Positions 52,504 to 61,467 of a stretch of 64,000 nt of DNA are shown here, one piece after another (position 1 is the first letter of the stretch; every line of letters starts with the position of its first letter). A program made the position numbers and the translations under genes. Source of the stretch: Chryseobacterium sp. JM1 (GTDB lineage Bacteria; Bacteroidota; Bacteroidia; Flavobacteriales; Weeksellaceae); the NCBI RefSeq assembly GCF_000737715.1, contig NZ_JPRN01000003.1:620001-684000 (forward strand), read 5' to 3'. Below the pieces are notes generated by a model. That model saw only the letters and a list, made by a program, of their open reading frames with translations. It was not told the origin of the DNA and made no database searches.

Positions 52504-53643
52504 ATGATACAGCCTATTAAACATTTTGCAATCAATTGGGTAGATGGGATGAAAGTTTCCCAGAGACACCTCAATGATCAGGATAATTTTTTAATCGATA
52601 CGATCAGAGATTCCAGCTCGCTTGGGATCAACACATATAATTACGGACTTCTGCCTATTTCAAACGAATTTACAGACAAAACTATTTTTGATGTCCATAA
52701 TACGGCTACCAACGATGTACAGCTTGTTATCAAAAGATGCAGCGCTATCACAATGGCCGGTTACCGTATCGATCTAACGGATAGGAGAGTCAGTGTAAAA
52801 TCTCTGGCAAGATCTATGAGCGAAGAACAGGCAGATGGGGATTATTACATACTGATCTCTGTGAATCCTTTTGATAAGGTGCCTTTCGGAGATATTGACC
52901 CGGAGGAAATTCCGCCCCGTCATCCAAGCGCACAACCGAACCACCACATCGAACTGCTTCCTGTCACTTCACTGAACAGCAGCTATTCGGGAGGAAATTA
53001 TCTGATCATCGGAAAAGTAGACCTGAAAGCCAATATTGCACAGGTAGATTCCAATTTTATCCCGCCGTGTACTTCTATTCAGAGTCATCCTGTTTTGCTG
53101 GATTATTACGGTAGCTATGCAAAATCTATAGGAAACCTTCAGCAGTACGCGTTTAAGATCATTCAGAAAGCATCTCATAAAAATCAAAATACTGCTCTCG
53201 CACAGAATGTAAAGTTCCTGTGTACCACTATGGTGAACACTTTTGGGGATATGTATTTCCAGTTCAGAAATATTATTCCATGGCAACCGCCTGTATTTTT
53301 GATCGAGGCTTTTGCAAAACTAGCCCTTCATCTGTACAATTCTACCCAGCTTCTGGTACCTGCCGAACTGGAAGAAATGCTGAACTACAGCTTAGAGTGG
53401 AGTGAAATTGCGCCTCATACTTTACTGAATCAGCTTTCTATCGTGGCAGAAACCAATTATGATCACCACAACTGTGGAGAGCCTTTATTGTACATCCAGC
53501 AGATGCTTCGCAGCTTAGAAATTATTTTCTCTAAACTAAGCGAACTTGACTACATTGGTCAGAGAAAAGAAAACATCATCGTTAACGAACAGGAAGTTTC
53601 TTCAAACACCAATCCGAAAAGAGGTTGGAGCGTTTTAGATTAA
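52504..53643 (+). CDS. tssK: TssK-like type VI secretion baseplate protein (T6SSiii)
   Basis: The 379-residue protein has the TssK-type N-terminus (INWVDGMKVSQRHLNDQDNF), where W-x-D/E-G-M-x-x-x-x-x-H is a shared pattern. A beta-rich shoulder domain follows up to about 200, then a helical neck and a C-terminal part. TssK trimers link the T6SS baseplate to the membrane complex. It ends the trio; a terminator follows 20 bp after the stop. Confidence 0.8.
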   Translation: MIQPIKHFAINWVDGMKVSQRHLNDQDNFLIDTIRDSSSLGINTYNYGLLPISNEFTDKTIFDVHNTATNDVQLVIKRCSAITMAGYRIDLTDRRVSVKSLARSMSEEQADGDYYILISVNPFDKVPFGDIDPEEIPPRHPSAQPNHHIELLPVTSLNSSYSGGNYLIIGKVDLKANIAQVDSNFIPPCTSIQSHPVLLDYYGSYAKSIGNLQQYAFKIIQKASHKNQNTALAQNVKFLCTTMVNTFGDMYFQFRNIIPWQPPVFLIEAFAKLALHLYNSTQLLVPAELEEMLNYSLEWSEIAPHTLLNQLSIVAETNYDHHNCGEPLLYIQQMLRSLEIIFSKLSELDYIGQRKENIIVNEQEVSSNTNPKRGWSVLD

Positions 53644-53662
53644 TGGAAACACTTTAAAATAT

Positions 53663-53692
53663 AAATCCCGGACGTTAATTTTCGGGATTTTT
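53663..53692 (+). terminator. Intrinsic terminator of the T6SS trio
   Basis: AAATCCCG and CGGGATTT form the stem across a 12-nt loop, followed by more T residues. Confidence 0.85.
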
Positions 53693-53914
53693 TATGCTTA
53701 AAAAGCTGAATAAAAATAGAAAATAGATTACGTGCAACGATTCTGATGAAGGGAATTAAAAAATCTCGCAGATCATTCAGATGACACAGATTTTTACTTT
53801 TTTTAACATGTGTTATCTGTACAATTTGCCCGATTATATGAATGTTTCTATTCCGCAACTTTTGAGACTGATTCTGGAAAAAATTATCAATCAATTCTAA
53901 AACTAAGTAAAAAT

Positions 53915-55081
53915 ATGGACCTACATATCATCAGACAGGATACTATTGGCTGTACAGATAAACTATTTTTAAACAGTGCCGGAGGCTCACTGATGCCGGA
54001 AATTGTGGTTAAGACAATGATCGATCACATCTATCTGGAACAGCAATACGGAGCCTATGGAGCGGCTGACAGGAATGAAGAAAAGATTCGCCAATTTTAT
54101 GAAGAAGCGGCTCAACTGATTAATGCTAAGCCGGAAAATATGGCGTTTACAGTAAGTTCTACTGATGCGTATGCTAAAGCTTTGTCGAGCATTCAGTTTG
54201 AAAATGGAGATGTTATTATTACAACGAATGATGATTATGTCTCCAATCAGATCGCTTTTTTTTCATTACAAAAAAAATCAGGGGTTAAAGTAATCAGGGT
54301 TAAAAATCTTCCTGATCATGAACTCGACTTGGAAGATTTGGAAAATCTCGTTAAAAAGCATCATCCGAAACTTGTGGCGGTTACCCACATCCCGACCAAT
54401 TCTGGATTGATTCAGAATGTAGAAGGAGCGGGGGAGATCTGCCGTCGATATGATGTGCTGTATCTTGTGGATGCCTGTCAGTCGGTAGGACAGTTGGTAG
54501 TAGATGTCAACAAAATAGGCTGCGATTTTCTTACGGCTACAGGCCGGAAATTTATGCGAGGACCGAGAGGAACCGGATTTTTATATGTTTCAGACAGGGT
54601 TTTAGAAAAGGATATGGCTCCCGTTTTTTTAGATATGAATGGCGCGGAATGGACGGAATTCAATGATTATAAACTTCTGAAAACGGCAAAAAGATTTGAG
54701 CATTGGGAAACTTCCATCAGTTCGATTTTAGGATTTACCGAAGCTGCAAAATACGCAAATGGAATTGGTCTTCAGAATATTGAACGCTATAATAGAAAAT
54801 TAGCAGAAAAGCTAAGAACCGGGCTTCAGAGCAATGGTTTAAGAATACTGGACGAAGGGCGTAATTTAGGAAGTATCGTTACTTTCTGTGCTCCCGACGG
54901 AAGTATCGACGGGATTTATAAAACACTGAAAGAGAATAACGTTTATTTTTCAGTAAGCAATAAAAGTAATGCCCTGATTGACTTTACGCTGAAGAATCTG
55001 GATCGTGCTATTCGGCTGTCACCGCATTATTTTAATACTTCTGAGGAAATTGAGGAAGTGGTGAGAATGCTGGAGAGATAG
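53915..55081 (+). CDS. Class V aminotransferase (cysteine desulfurase-like fold)
   Basis: The start at 53915 (MDLHIIRQDTIGCTDKLFLN) is chosen; an upstream in-frame start would add 35 residues of intergenic sequence. The 388-residue PLP enzyme has FTVSSTDAYAKAL, HIPTNSGLIQNVEGAGEICR, DACQSVGQLVVDV and the PLP lysine in TATGRKFMRGPRGTGFLYV. No conserved Cys loop for sulfur transfer is evident, so it may act on another amino acid. The substrate is unknown. Confidence 0.88.
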   Translation: MDLHIIRQDTIGCTDKLFLNSAGGSLMPEIVVKTMIDHIYLEQQYGAYGAADRNEEKIRQFYEEAAQLINAKPENMAFTVSSTDAYAKALSSIQFENGDVIITTNDDYVSNQIAFFSLQKKSGVKVIRVKNLPDHELDLEDLENLVKKHHPKLVAVTHIPTNSGLIQNVEGAGEICRRYDVLYLVDACQSVGQLVVDVNKIGCDFLTATGRKFMRGPRGTGFLYVSDRVLEKDMAPVFLDMNGAEWTEFNDYKLLKTAKRFEHWETSISSILGFTEAAKYANGIGLQNIERYNRKLAEKLRTGLQSNGLRILDEGRNLGSIVTFCAPDGSIDGIYKTLKENNVYFSVSNKSNALIDFTLKNLDRAIRLSPHYFNTSEEIEEVVRMLER

Positions 55082-55115
55082 GTTAAAGGAGGCACTCGAA
55101 GCCACCAATAAACCT

Positions 55116-55769
55116 CTATTTCTTCACCAATATCTTCTCAGTAGCCTTTCTGCTAAGGATTTCCTTTTTGTCCCCAATTTCTATCGTCATCGATTTATCA
55201 AAATCTTCAATTTTAATAACCTTGATTTTCGTATTCAGAAGCAGTTTTCTTTCATTCAGATAGCTTAGGAATCCGTCGTCCGAAAGGGTAACGGAAGCAA
55301 AAATCACAGTTTCTCCAAGTTTACAGGCACTTAGTTTCTGCAGGTCCTGTGAAATAATATTCCCGTCTTTGTCAGGAATGGGCTCTCCGTGCGGATCAAA
55401 CTTAGGATAATCCAGGATTTCGTCCATTTTGTCAAAAAAGACCTGTGAATGGACATGTTCCAGCTGTTCTGCGATCTCGTGGACATTTTCCCAGCCGAAG
55501 TTCATTTTTTTCACAAGGAACATTTCAGTAAGTCTGTGTTTACGGACTACCAGTGCGGCTTCCCTTTTTCCGCTTTCTGTGACTACCAGCGGCTTGTATG
55601 TTTCATAAACGACCCATTTTTTGTCGGCAAACTTCTTCATCATGTTATTCACGCTCGGCATTTTTACGTTCAAAAATTTGCTGAGCTCATTGATCGTTAC
55701 TTTCCCTTCATTGTCAACTAAATGAAACAAAGCCTTCAGATAATTTTCTTCTGTTAATGTTGTTCTCAA
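55116..55769 (-). CDS. DtxR/MntR family metal-dependent transcriptional repressor (TTG start)
   Basis: The 217-residue protein begins with a TTG codon (encoding MRTTLTEENY). An N-terminal winged helix (INELSKFLNVKMPSVNNMMK), a dimerisation/metal domain (HRLTEMFLVKKM, NVHEIAEQLEHVHSQVF) and an SH3-like FeoA-type C-terminal domain (ACKLGETVIFASVTLSDDGF) are visible. It likely controls manganese or iron transport genes, which are not in this window. A palindromic operator overlaps its own promoter. Confidence 0.92.
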   Translation of the reverse strand: MRTTLTEENYLKALFHLVDNEGKVTINELSKFLNVKMPSVNNMMKKFADKKWVVYETYKPLVVTESGKREAALVVRKHRLTEMFLVKKMNFGWENVHEIAEQLEHVHSQVFFDKMDEILDYPKFDPHGEPIPDKDGNIISQDLQKLSACKLGETVIFASVTLSDDGFLSYLNERKLLLNTKIKVIKIEDFDKSMTIEIGDKKEILSRKATEKILVKK

Positions 55770-55771
55770 AA

Positions 55772-55801
55772 TGTTAGATGATTTTCAGTACAAATCTAAC
55801 A
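55772..55801 (-). promoter_or_regulatory. Operator and promoter of the DtxR/MntR-like gene
   Basis: TGTTAGAT (55772-55779) and ATCTAACA (55794-55801) are perfect inverted half sites 14 bp apart. A -7 element TAGATTTG reads on the minus strand at 55791-55798, within the right half site. This arrangement fits metal-dependent autorepression. Confidence 0.65.
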
Positions 55802-55854
55802 AAATATTATGTAAAATCTGCTCTTGTTATTTTAACTTTTTTTAATTTTACTCT

Positions 55855-56889
55855 ATGAAATTTTCTTTTAAAAACGATTATTCCGAGGGGTGTCACCCGA
55901 ATATTCTACAAGCACTTATACAATCTAATTTGAATCAGCAGGCCGGATATGGCGAAGATGAATATTCTCTTCAGGCCAAAAAACTGATCAAAGAAAAAAT
56001 TAAAAACGAGAATTCTGACGTTTATCTGGTTTCCGGAGGAACACAGGCAAACCTGATTGTAATTTCTTCCATCTTAAGGCCATATCAATGTGCGATCTCT
56101 GCAGCGCCGGGCCATATTTTAAATAACGAAACAGGAGCTATTGAAGCAACAGGACATAAAGTATTAAGCATTGAAACTGAAGACGGTAAACTGAGACCTT
56201 CGGATATTGTTCCGGTTCTGGAAAGCCACTCTAATGTTCCGCATCAGGTCATGCCGAAACTGGTGTATATTTCAAACTCTACAGAGTTGGGAACGGTTTA
56301 TTTGGCTCAGGAATTGGAAGAGCTTTCAGTATTTTGCCGTCAGAATGGGCTGTATCTGTTTATGGATGGTGCCAGATTAGGACATGGACTGACTTCTGAG
56401 ATCAGTGATCTGACCCTGGAAAGAGTGGCTGAACTGACGGATATTTTTTATCTGGGCGGAACAAAAAACGGAGCATTGATAGGAGAAGCTATTGTAATTA
56501 ATAATAAAGATTTACAGCCGGATTTTGCTTTCAATATCAAACAGAAAGGTGCCTTACTGGCTAAAGGACGTCTTCTGGGCATCCAGTTTATGGAACTGAT
56601 GAAAGATGATCTGTATTTTGATCTGGCGAAACATGCCAATATGCAGGCCATGAAAATTAAAAATGCGATGAAAGAAAGGGGAGTACAATTTCTTTCTGAT
56701 ACCTACACCAATCAGATTTTCCCGATTATCAGCAATGAACTGATTGGAATTCTGTCCGAACATTTTGAATTCTACGTTTGGAAAAAGATAGACGAAGAGT
56801 CTTCTGCCATCCGCCTTATTACCTCGTGGAATACGGGCGATGAAGCGGTAGAACGTTTTATCGAAATGATTAAAAAAGAACTTCAGTAA
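55855..56889 (+). CDS. L-threonine aldolase-like PLP enzyme
   Basis: The 344-residue enzyme is of the low-specificity threonine aldolase (beta-eliminating lyase) family: FKNDYSEGCHPNILQAL, YGEDEYSLQAKKLI, YLVSGGTQANLIVISSILRP, FMDGARLGHGL (Asp contacting PLP) and YLGGTKNGALIGEAIV with the PLP-binding Lys. It cleaves threonine or allo-threonine to glycine and acetaldehyde. It is divergent from the DtxR-like gene, with no functional link evident. A terminator follows. Confidence 0.9.
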   Translation: MKFSFKNDYSEGCHPNILQALIQSNLNQQAGYGEDEYSLQAKKLIKEKIKNENSDVYLVSGGTQANLIVISSILRPYQCAISAAPGHILNNETGAIEATGHKVLSIETEDGKLRPSDIVPVLESHSNVPHQVMPKLVYISNSTELGTVYLAQELEELSVFCRQNGLYLFMDGARLGHGLTSEISDLTLERVAELTDIFYLGGTKNGALIGEAIVINNKDLQPDFAFNIKQKGALLAKGRLLGIQFMELMKDDLYFDLAKHANMQAMKIKNAMKERGVQFLSDTYTNQIFPIISNELIGILSEHFEFYVWKKIDEESSAIRLITSWNTGDEAVERFIEMIKKELQ

Positions 56890-56900
56890 AAAGTAATAAA

Positions 56901-56934
56901 AAAGGTGGCCGAGAAATTCGAAGCCACCTTTTTA
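56901..56934 (+). terminator. Intrinsic terminator of the threonine aldolase gene
   Basis: AAAGGTGGC and GCCACCTTT form a perfect 9-bp stem across a 13-nt loop, followed by T residues. Confidence 0.85.
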
Positions 56935-56950
56935 TTTTGTTTGACAGTGA

Positions 56951-57274
56951 TTATTTGTCTTCAGTCAGTATTTTTTTAATTCCCGCAATCACCTCGCTTT
57001 CAAACTTTTTCACCTTCTGCTTTTTCATCATCATATAAATGCCGATCGGAAAACAGAAAATAAGGTAAAGGACCGCTGAGTCCAGGCAGGTTTCCGTGCT
57101 TACTTTTCCTATTTCAGGATTCGTTGTAATTTTCACGTTTCCGGTTAGAGTAAATCCGCTGGTTCTTACCTGAAGTGCCCCGAAACCGGTCTGAATTTTA
57201 TATTGAGGAAAAGTCTTCTTTAAGCTCTCTATAAATTCACTTTTTGAAAATGGCTGAAATTGAAAATGCTGCAT
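56951..57274 (-). CDS. Hypothetical protein with one transmembrane helix
   Basis: The 107-residue protein has a soluble N-terminal part (PFSKSEFIESLKKTFPQYKI), a hydrophobic helix (SAVLYLIFCFPIGIYMMM) and a basic C-terminal tail (KKQKVKKFESEVIAGIKKIL). No family recognised. It is transcribed alone. Confidence 0.6.
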   Translation of the reverse strand: MQHFQFQPFSKSEFIESLKKTFPQYKIQTGFGALQVRTSGFTLTGNVKITTNPEIGKVSTETCLDSAVLYLIFCFPIGIYMMMKKQKVKKFESEVIAGIKKILTEDK

Positions 57275-57365
57275 AATACTACTTTATTGTTGTTTTTCGT
57301 GAGACACTTTTATAGCAAATACCATGCAGAATATATCAAATGACGGAGAATAATTGATTTTTAAA

Positions 57366-57866
57366 TTATTTTAAAGCTTTTATAACCACTTTGCAGTCTG
57401 CAGGCTCCAGTTTTTGTCCGTCCTTATAGCTGATCTTTTTTTCATTGGCATATTTAGACTGGCCATCTTCTTCCTTGTGGTCACCGATTCCTTCCGTTAA
57501 GGTATTGTCTTTCTGAATAAAGTAAATATCCCTCTTGCTTTTTGTTCCTTCAGACTGGAATTCGTAGGTCAGTTTTAATGTATCTCCAGATTTAAAGCCG
57601 GTTACATCTCCTTTTGAACTGTCTTTTTCATTGTTTTTATAGGCCAGTTTTCCGGTAATGGTTCCGAGATTGTCATCGATGGATGCAAAGACGCTGTCTT
57701 TTCCTGTAACGGCCATATAGCAGAATGATTTTGGTCCCAGTGTATCTACCACAGGTTCAATCACAGCAGCTGTATCAACTTTAGCTGTCGGAGCCGGAGT
57801 TTCTGTTTTTTTATTACAGTTCATCAGTAAAACCGATACTGAACCCAGTAAGATTAATTTTTTCAT
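57366..57866 (-). CDS. Hypothetical lipoprotein
   Basis: The start at 57866 gives the lipoprotein signal (MKKLILLGSVSVLLMNC); an upstream in-frame start adds 11 residues. The 166-residue product has a Thr/Pro-rich linker (KKTETPAPTAKVDTAAV) and then a beta-rich domain of about 120 residues containing SFCYMAVTGKDSVFASID and a late Cys (ADCKVV) that may form a disulfide. It resembles lipoproteins common in Flavobacteriia; function unknown. Confidence 0.7.
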   Translation of the reverse strand: MKKLILLGSVSVLLMNCNKKTETPAPTAKVDTAAVIEPVVDTLGPKSFCYMAVTGKDSVFASIDDNLGTITGKLAYKNNEKDSSKGDVTGFKSGDTLKLTYEFQSEGTKSKRDIYFIQKDNTLTEGIGDHKEEDGQSKYANEKKISYKDGQKLEPADCKVVIKALK

Positions 57867-58089
57867 ACCCAATGTTGTTATATTAAATTCAAATTTCAAT
57901 CTACTAAATTAGTAATAGTATTTAAATATGAAAGAAAATTGCATACAAATAGAAATAATTCTCCATAAAAATAGTCTGTAATTTCTTTCAAATAAAAAGG
58001 ATTGATAATTTTTATTTAAACCTTTATCTGATTCTAAAACCAACTTGGGCACGATAAATGATGACTATTAATCTTTTAATTTCATAGGT

Positions 58090-59049
58090 ATGACACGATT
58101 ATTTAAGATGACAGTTTTGGGCTGGCTTGCTTTTGGTTTACAGCTTTTCACAGCGCAAACGCCTCAGAATTATATTTATACTTCATCCGGAGACCTGAAA
58201 AACATTGAAAAAATGATTACCAGGAAAGATATTGGCGGAGTACAGATCGTGTATAACTGGAGGGCATTAGAAACCGCAAAAGATGTTTATGATTTTTCAC
58301 GAATTGAAAATGATCTAAACTATTTATCAGGCCTGAACAGAAAATTATTCATCCAGCTTCAGGACCGTTTCTTTGAACCGGAAGCCAGATATGTCCCGGA
58401 TTATATTTTAAAAGAAAAGGAGTATAATGGAGGTTTGGTTCCTCAGTATGATAATCCCGGTGAAAATAAACCTGTCGGAAATGGTTGGGTAACACAGCAG
58501 TGGAATCCGGCTGTTCAACAGAGATATCAGAAGCTCATAGGAGAACTGGCGAAAAAGTTTGATGGAAAAATCCAGGGAATTAATTTACCTGAAACTTCCA
58601 TAGACATTGATATGAAAAAGGATAAAACGGGCTTTAGCTGTGACCGATATTTTCAGGCTGAACTGGATAATTTAAAGTACGCCAGAAATGCTTTTAAAAC
58701 TTCCTATGTATTGCAATATGTGAATTTTTTTCCTTGTGAATGGGAGAATGATCACCAATATATGTCGAGATTATTTGAATTTGCCTATAAAAATAACATC
58801 GCATTGGGCGGACCGGACATTGTTCCCAACAAAAATGCTCAGATGAAAAATTCCTATCCGTTTTTCAATCAATACAAAGGAAAACTGCCATTAGTAGCTA
58901 TGGCGGTGCAGGAACCTACTTTAACGTATAAAAATCCAAAAACGAAGAAGCCTTTTATCAAGGAAGAGTTCGTGGATTATGCGGAACATTATTTGGGGGT
59001 GAATATTATTTTTTGGAGTGTAGAATCTCCTTGGCTTAAAAATGATTAG
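58090..59049 (+). CDS. Secreted TIM-barrel protein, glycoside-hydrolase-like
   Basis: The 319-residue protein has a signal peptide ending LFTAQ. GGVQIVYNWRALETAKDVYD, FIQLQDRFFEPEARYVPDYI, IQGINLPETSIDIDMKKD and GVNIIFWSVESPW follow the pattern of glycoside hydrolase TIM barrels with Glu and Asp at strand ends. The catalytic acid/base cannot be assigned with confidence and no family number is offered. It is monocistronic. Confidence 0.7.
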   Translation: MTRLFKMTVLGWLAFGLQLFTAQTPQNYIYTSSGDLKNIEKMITRKDIGGVQIVYNWRALETAKDVYDFSRIENDLNYLSGLNRKLFIQLQDRFFEPEARYVPDYILKEKEYNGGLVPQYDNPGENKPVGNGWVTQQWNPAVQQRYQKLIGELAKKFDGKIQGINLPETSIDIDMKKDKTGFSCDRYFQAELDNLKYARNAFKTSYVLQYVNFFPCEWENDHQYMSRLFEFAYKNNIALGGPDIVPNKNAQMKNSYPFFNQYKGKLPLVAMAVQEPTLTYKNPKTKKPFIKEEFVDYAEHYLGVNIIFWSVESPWLKND

Positions 59050-59529
59050 TTTTATTTAGTCTCTCGTAGATTTAGATATGTATACTTTTAATCTCCCGCA
59101 GATTTCGCAGATTTAACAGATGTTTGCACTTAATAAAATTAATAGTATTAAAAGAATCTGCATCATCAGCTTGATCTGCGAGAGAAAAATTCAAACCATT
59201 AAGATTTTCTGTTAAGTTTTTAAGAATATTAAGTTTTAGCTTCGCTTTAAGGAGTACAACTTAAAAAATCATTTGATTTTTCTTAACTAATCTAGTATTT
59301 TTCATTGATCTTAATGTTTTAAAAAGTGTGCATTAAAACCTGTGTCATCTTATAAGTCTGTGAGAGCATAAATTACGTTTTTCTTACTTAATCACGGATG
59401 GCACAGATTTCCACAGATGTTTGCGCTTAATAGCACTAAAAAAATCTGCATTATCAGCTTGATCTGCGAGAGCTTAAAATCAATATTTTAAAATAAAAGT
59501 TTTGAAGAATAATAAGAATCCGAACCTTG
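59050..59529. other. Intergenic region filled by element R2 copies
   Basis: This 480-bp gap is nearly all R2 repeat (59080-59475). No gene or promoter was seen. Confidence 0.75.
59080..59475 (-). repeat. Dispersed element R2, full copy plus an adjacent partial copy
   Basis: The first part (about 59080-59345) contains CAGATTTAACAGATGTTTGC, AATCTGCATCATCAGCTTGA and the palindromic core at 59259-59290. The second part (59399-59473) repeats CACAGATGTTTGC...AATCTGCATTATCAGCTTGA directly. The copies at 30330 and 49090 lie on the opposite strand. Confidence 0.8.
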
Positions 59530-60087
59530 TTAAACTTTCAACATTCCTCTAAAACCCCTCGCTGCATAATAAGAATCTGCACCATTATGATACATGAAAA
59601 CCGTATTGTACCGACGGTCACAGAAGATAGCGCCTCCCAATTCTCTGATGTTGGCAGGTGTTTTCACCCAGCTTGATGTTTTTAAATCAAATTTTCCGAG
59701 TTCCTGAAGTTGGCGGTATTGTTCCTCAGTCAGGAGTTCTATTCCCATTTCAGTGGTTTTATCAATGACATTGCTTTCGGGTTTGTTGGCCTTACGGGAA
59801 TCCCAGGCCTGGTAATCGTAGCATAGGCTTCTGCGTTTCGGGCTTTCGGGGGAACAATCGAAGAAGATGTATTCATCTGTTTTTTTGTCGTAATCTACTA
59901 CATCCGGTTCACCTTCTGTTTCTTCCATTGCATTCAATGACCATAGCTTTTCGGGAGCTGCTTCCAGCTTTGAGTGTATTTTTTCCCAGGTCAGGCCTTT
60001 ATGGCGGTTCATATTTTTCTCAAAACGGTTTTTTAAGACTTTTAAAAGCTCACCGTTTTGTTCGGCTGTTAGTTTCTTTTTGCTCAT
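59530..60087 (-). CDS. DUF4256 domain-containing protein
   Basis: The 185-residue soluble protein fits the DUF4256 family along its length: LLKVLKNRFEKNMNRHKGLT, EYIFFDCSPESPKRRSLCYD, IELLTEEQYRQLQELGKFDL and ADSYYAARGFRGMLKV near the C-terminus. Function unknown. It is the last gene of the ArsR-headed operon, 45 bp after the DoxX-like gene. Confidence 0.88.
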   Translation of the reverse strand: MSKKKLTAEQNGELLKVLKNRFEKNMNRHKGLTWEKIHSKLEAAPEKLWSLNAMEETEGEPDVVDYDKKTDEYIFFDCSPESPKRRSLCYDYQAWDSRKANKPESNVIDKTTEMGIELLTEEQYRQLQELGKFDLKTSSWVKTPANIRELGGAIFCDRRYNTVFMYHNGADSYYAARGFRGMLKV

Positions 60088-60132
60088 ATTTTATGTATTG
60101 AAGTGATTGTATTTGATGTTTTTTATTCCAAT

Positions 60133-60531
60133 TTAATTAAGAGTAGAAATTTTTCGGTCTGCAGGTCTGAAATACCACGAAATACCGACTAAAATCAACA
60201 ATAATAAGGCCGGAAAGGTTCGTCCCAAAGTATCGCCAACAATGAGATGAGAGACAAAAGCACCTGACATAACGAAGAAAAATCCAGCGTATGCCCATTC
60301 TTTCAATAGCGGCCGTTTTGGGATCAGTACTGCAATGACTCCCAAAAGTTTCCAAACTCCGATGATGGTCATCAGGTAAATGGGGTAACCAAGAGTGGTG
60401 AAGTTGGCGAGTTCGTCTTTGTTTTTCATTAGCTGGACGATGGCGGTAGATACCATTCCAAGTGCCATCCAGATCGTGAAGATCCAATAAATGATTCTGT
60501 TTCTTTTTTGTGATTTGTTCTGTGTTTCCAT
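60133..60531 (-). CDS. DoxX-like membrane protein
   Basis: The 132-residue protein has four hydrophobic helices (IIYWIFTIWMALGMVSTAIV, LMTIIGVWKLLGVIAVLIP, WAYAGFFFVMSGAFVSHLIV, LLLLILVGISWYF), matching the DoxX-like (PF13564-type) family. This type is often next to ArsR and SRPBCC genes in Flavobacteriia. Function unknown. It is distinct from the DoxX protein at 31728. Confidence 0.85.
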   Translation of the reverse strand: METQNKSQKRNRIIYWIFTIWMALGMVSTAIVQLMKNKDELANFTTLGYPIYLMTIIGVWKLLGVIAVLIPKRPLLKEWAYAGFFFVMSGAFVSHLIVGDTLGRTFPALLLLILVGISWYFRPADRKISTLN

Positions 60532-60547
60532 AGTCGTTTTTATTATT

Positions 60548-60712
60548 ATGTAAGGAAGTCAGAAGCTCGAAGCGGGAAGTTATTGAAGTCCAAAGATAGA
60601 ATACAATCTGTTTTTATTAATCTTCTTAGAACTATTTCAAGACATTTAAAAAGAATTGTTAAATACTTACCGGCCAATAGTAACTTCCATCCTCCAGTTT
60701 CCTGCCTTTTGA
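60548..60712. repeat. MITE-like element R3, copy 4
   Basis: Left end AAGTCAGAAGCTCGAAGCGG and right end AGTAACTTCCATCCTCC followed by AGTTTCCTGCC form imperfect inverted termini. The right end is identical for 17 bp to the copy at 35778. Confidence 0.65.
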
Positions 60713-60743
60713 TTATAACTTCTTATTCCGAACTCAGATTAAG

Positions 60744-61322
60744 TTAATCTTTCAGACCTTTTCCTATAAGGATGTGAGGAATATATTTTTGAATTCTTTC
60801 TTCTCTTGTTTTCGATTGTTTTGCTGAAGAAAAATGGAGCAGGTAGGCTCTCTGTCTTCCGGGTGTAATGGCTTCGAAAGCTTCTTTTAATTCGGGATTT
60901 TCATCTAATTTATTTTGAAATTCTTCAGGCATTTCGAAGTCTTTGGTTTTCTTCATCGGAACTTTTATCCCTGATTTTTCAGCTTCTACCGCTTCATACA
61001 CGTAAACTGGAATGATTTTTTCGAGATCAATAATTTCTTTCAGCGCTGTAAAACGGATTTGTCGTGCAGCCTGTACATTTTCAGACTGCTGAATCAAAAT
61101 ATGATGGGTGTCATTAAGTAAAGCTCCTTTAAAAAAGAGTAGGGCACAATATTCTTTAAATCCGTGGATCAGCACAATATTTTTGCCATGATAGGTGTAG
61201 CAGGGACAGCCCCATTTCAGTTCTTCTTCAAGACCTATATCAAGAAGGATTGTTCTTAGCCTTTTAAATTCTTTCTGCCATTGAGTGGCTTCATCGAAAA
61301 AAAAATTAACTTTTGGATTCAT
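60744..61322 (-). CDS. YdeI/OmpD-associated (DUF1801-like) protein
   Basis: The 192-residue protein has an N-terminal DUF1801-type domain (EEELKWGCPCYTYHGKNIVL, CALLFFKGALL, ARQIRFTALKEI) and a C-terminal OmdA-type helical segment (FEAITPGRQRAYLLHFSSAK then QSKTREERIQKYIPHIL). This matches the YdeI family, linked in Bacillus to resistance to cationic peptides. It belongs to the ArsR-headed minus-strand gene group. Confidence 0.85.
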   Translation of the reverse strand: MNPKVNFFFDEATQWQKEFKRLRTILLDIGLEEELKWGCPCYTYHGKNIVLIHGFKEYCALLFFKGALLNDTHHILIQQSENVQAARQIRFTALKEIIDLEKIIPVYVYEAVEAEKSGIKVPMKKTKDFEMPEEFQNKLDENPELKEAFEAITPGRQRAYLLHFSSAKQSKTREERIQKYIPHILIGKGLKD

Positions 61323-61467
61323 GGTGTTGAGTTTGAGGGTTTGTGTGTTTGAGAGTATTAGAGTGGGAGGGTTTGAGGGTTTTTGAGTTTGAATATATTA
61401 GAGTTTTGGGGATGATTTAAAACTGCGACCTTCTAACATCTAACATCTAACATCTAATTTCTATTTT

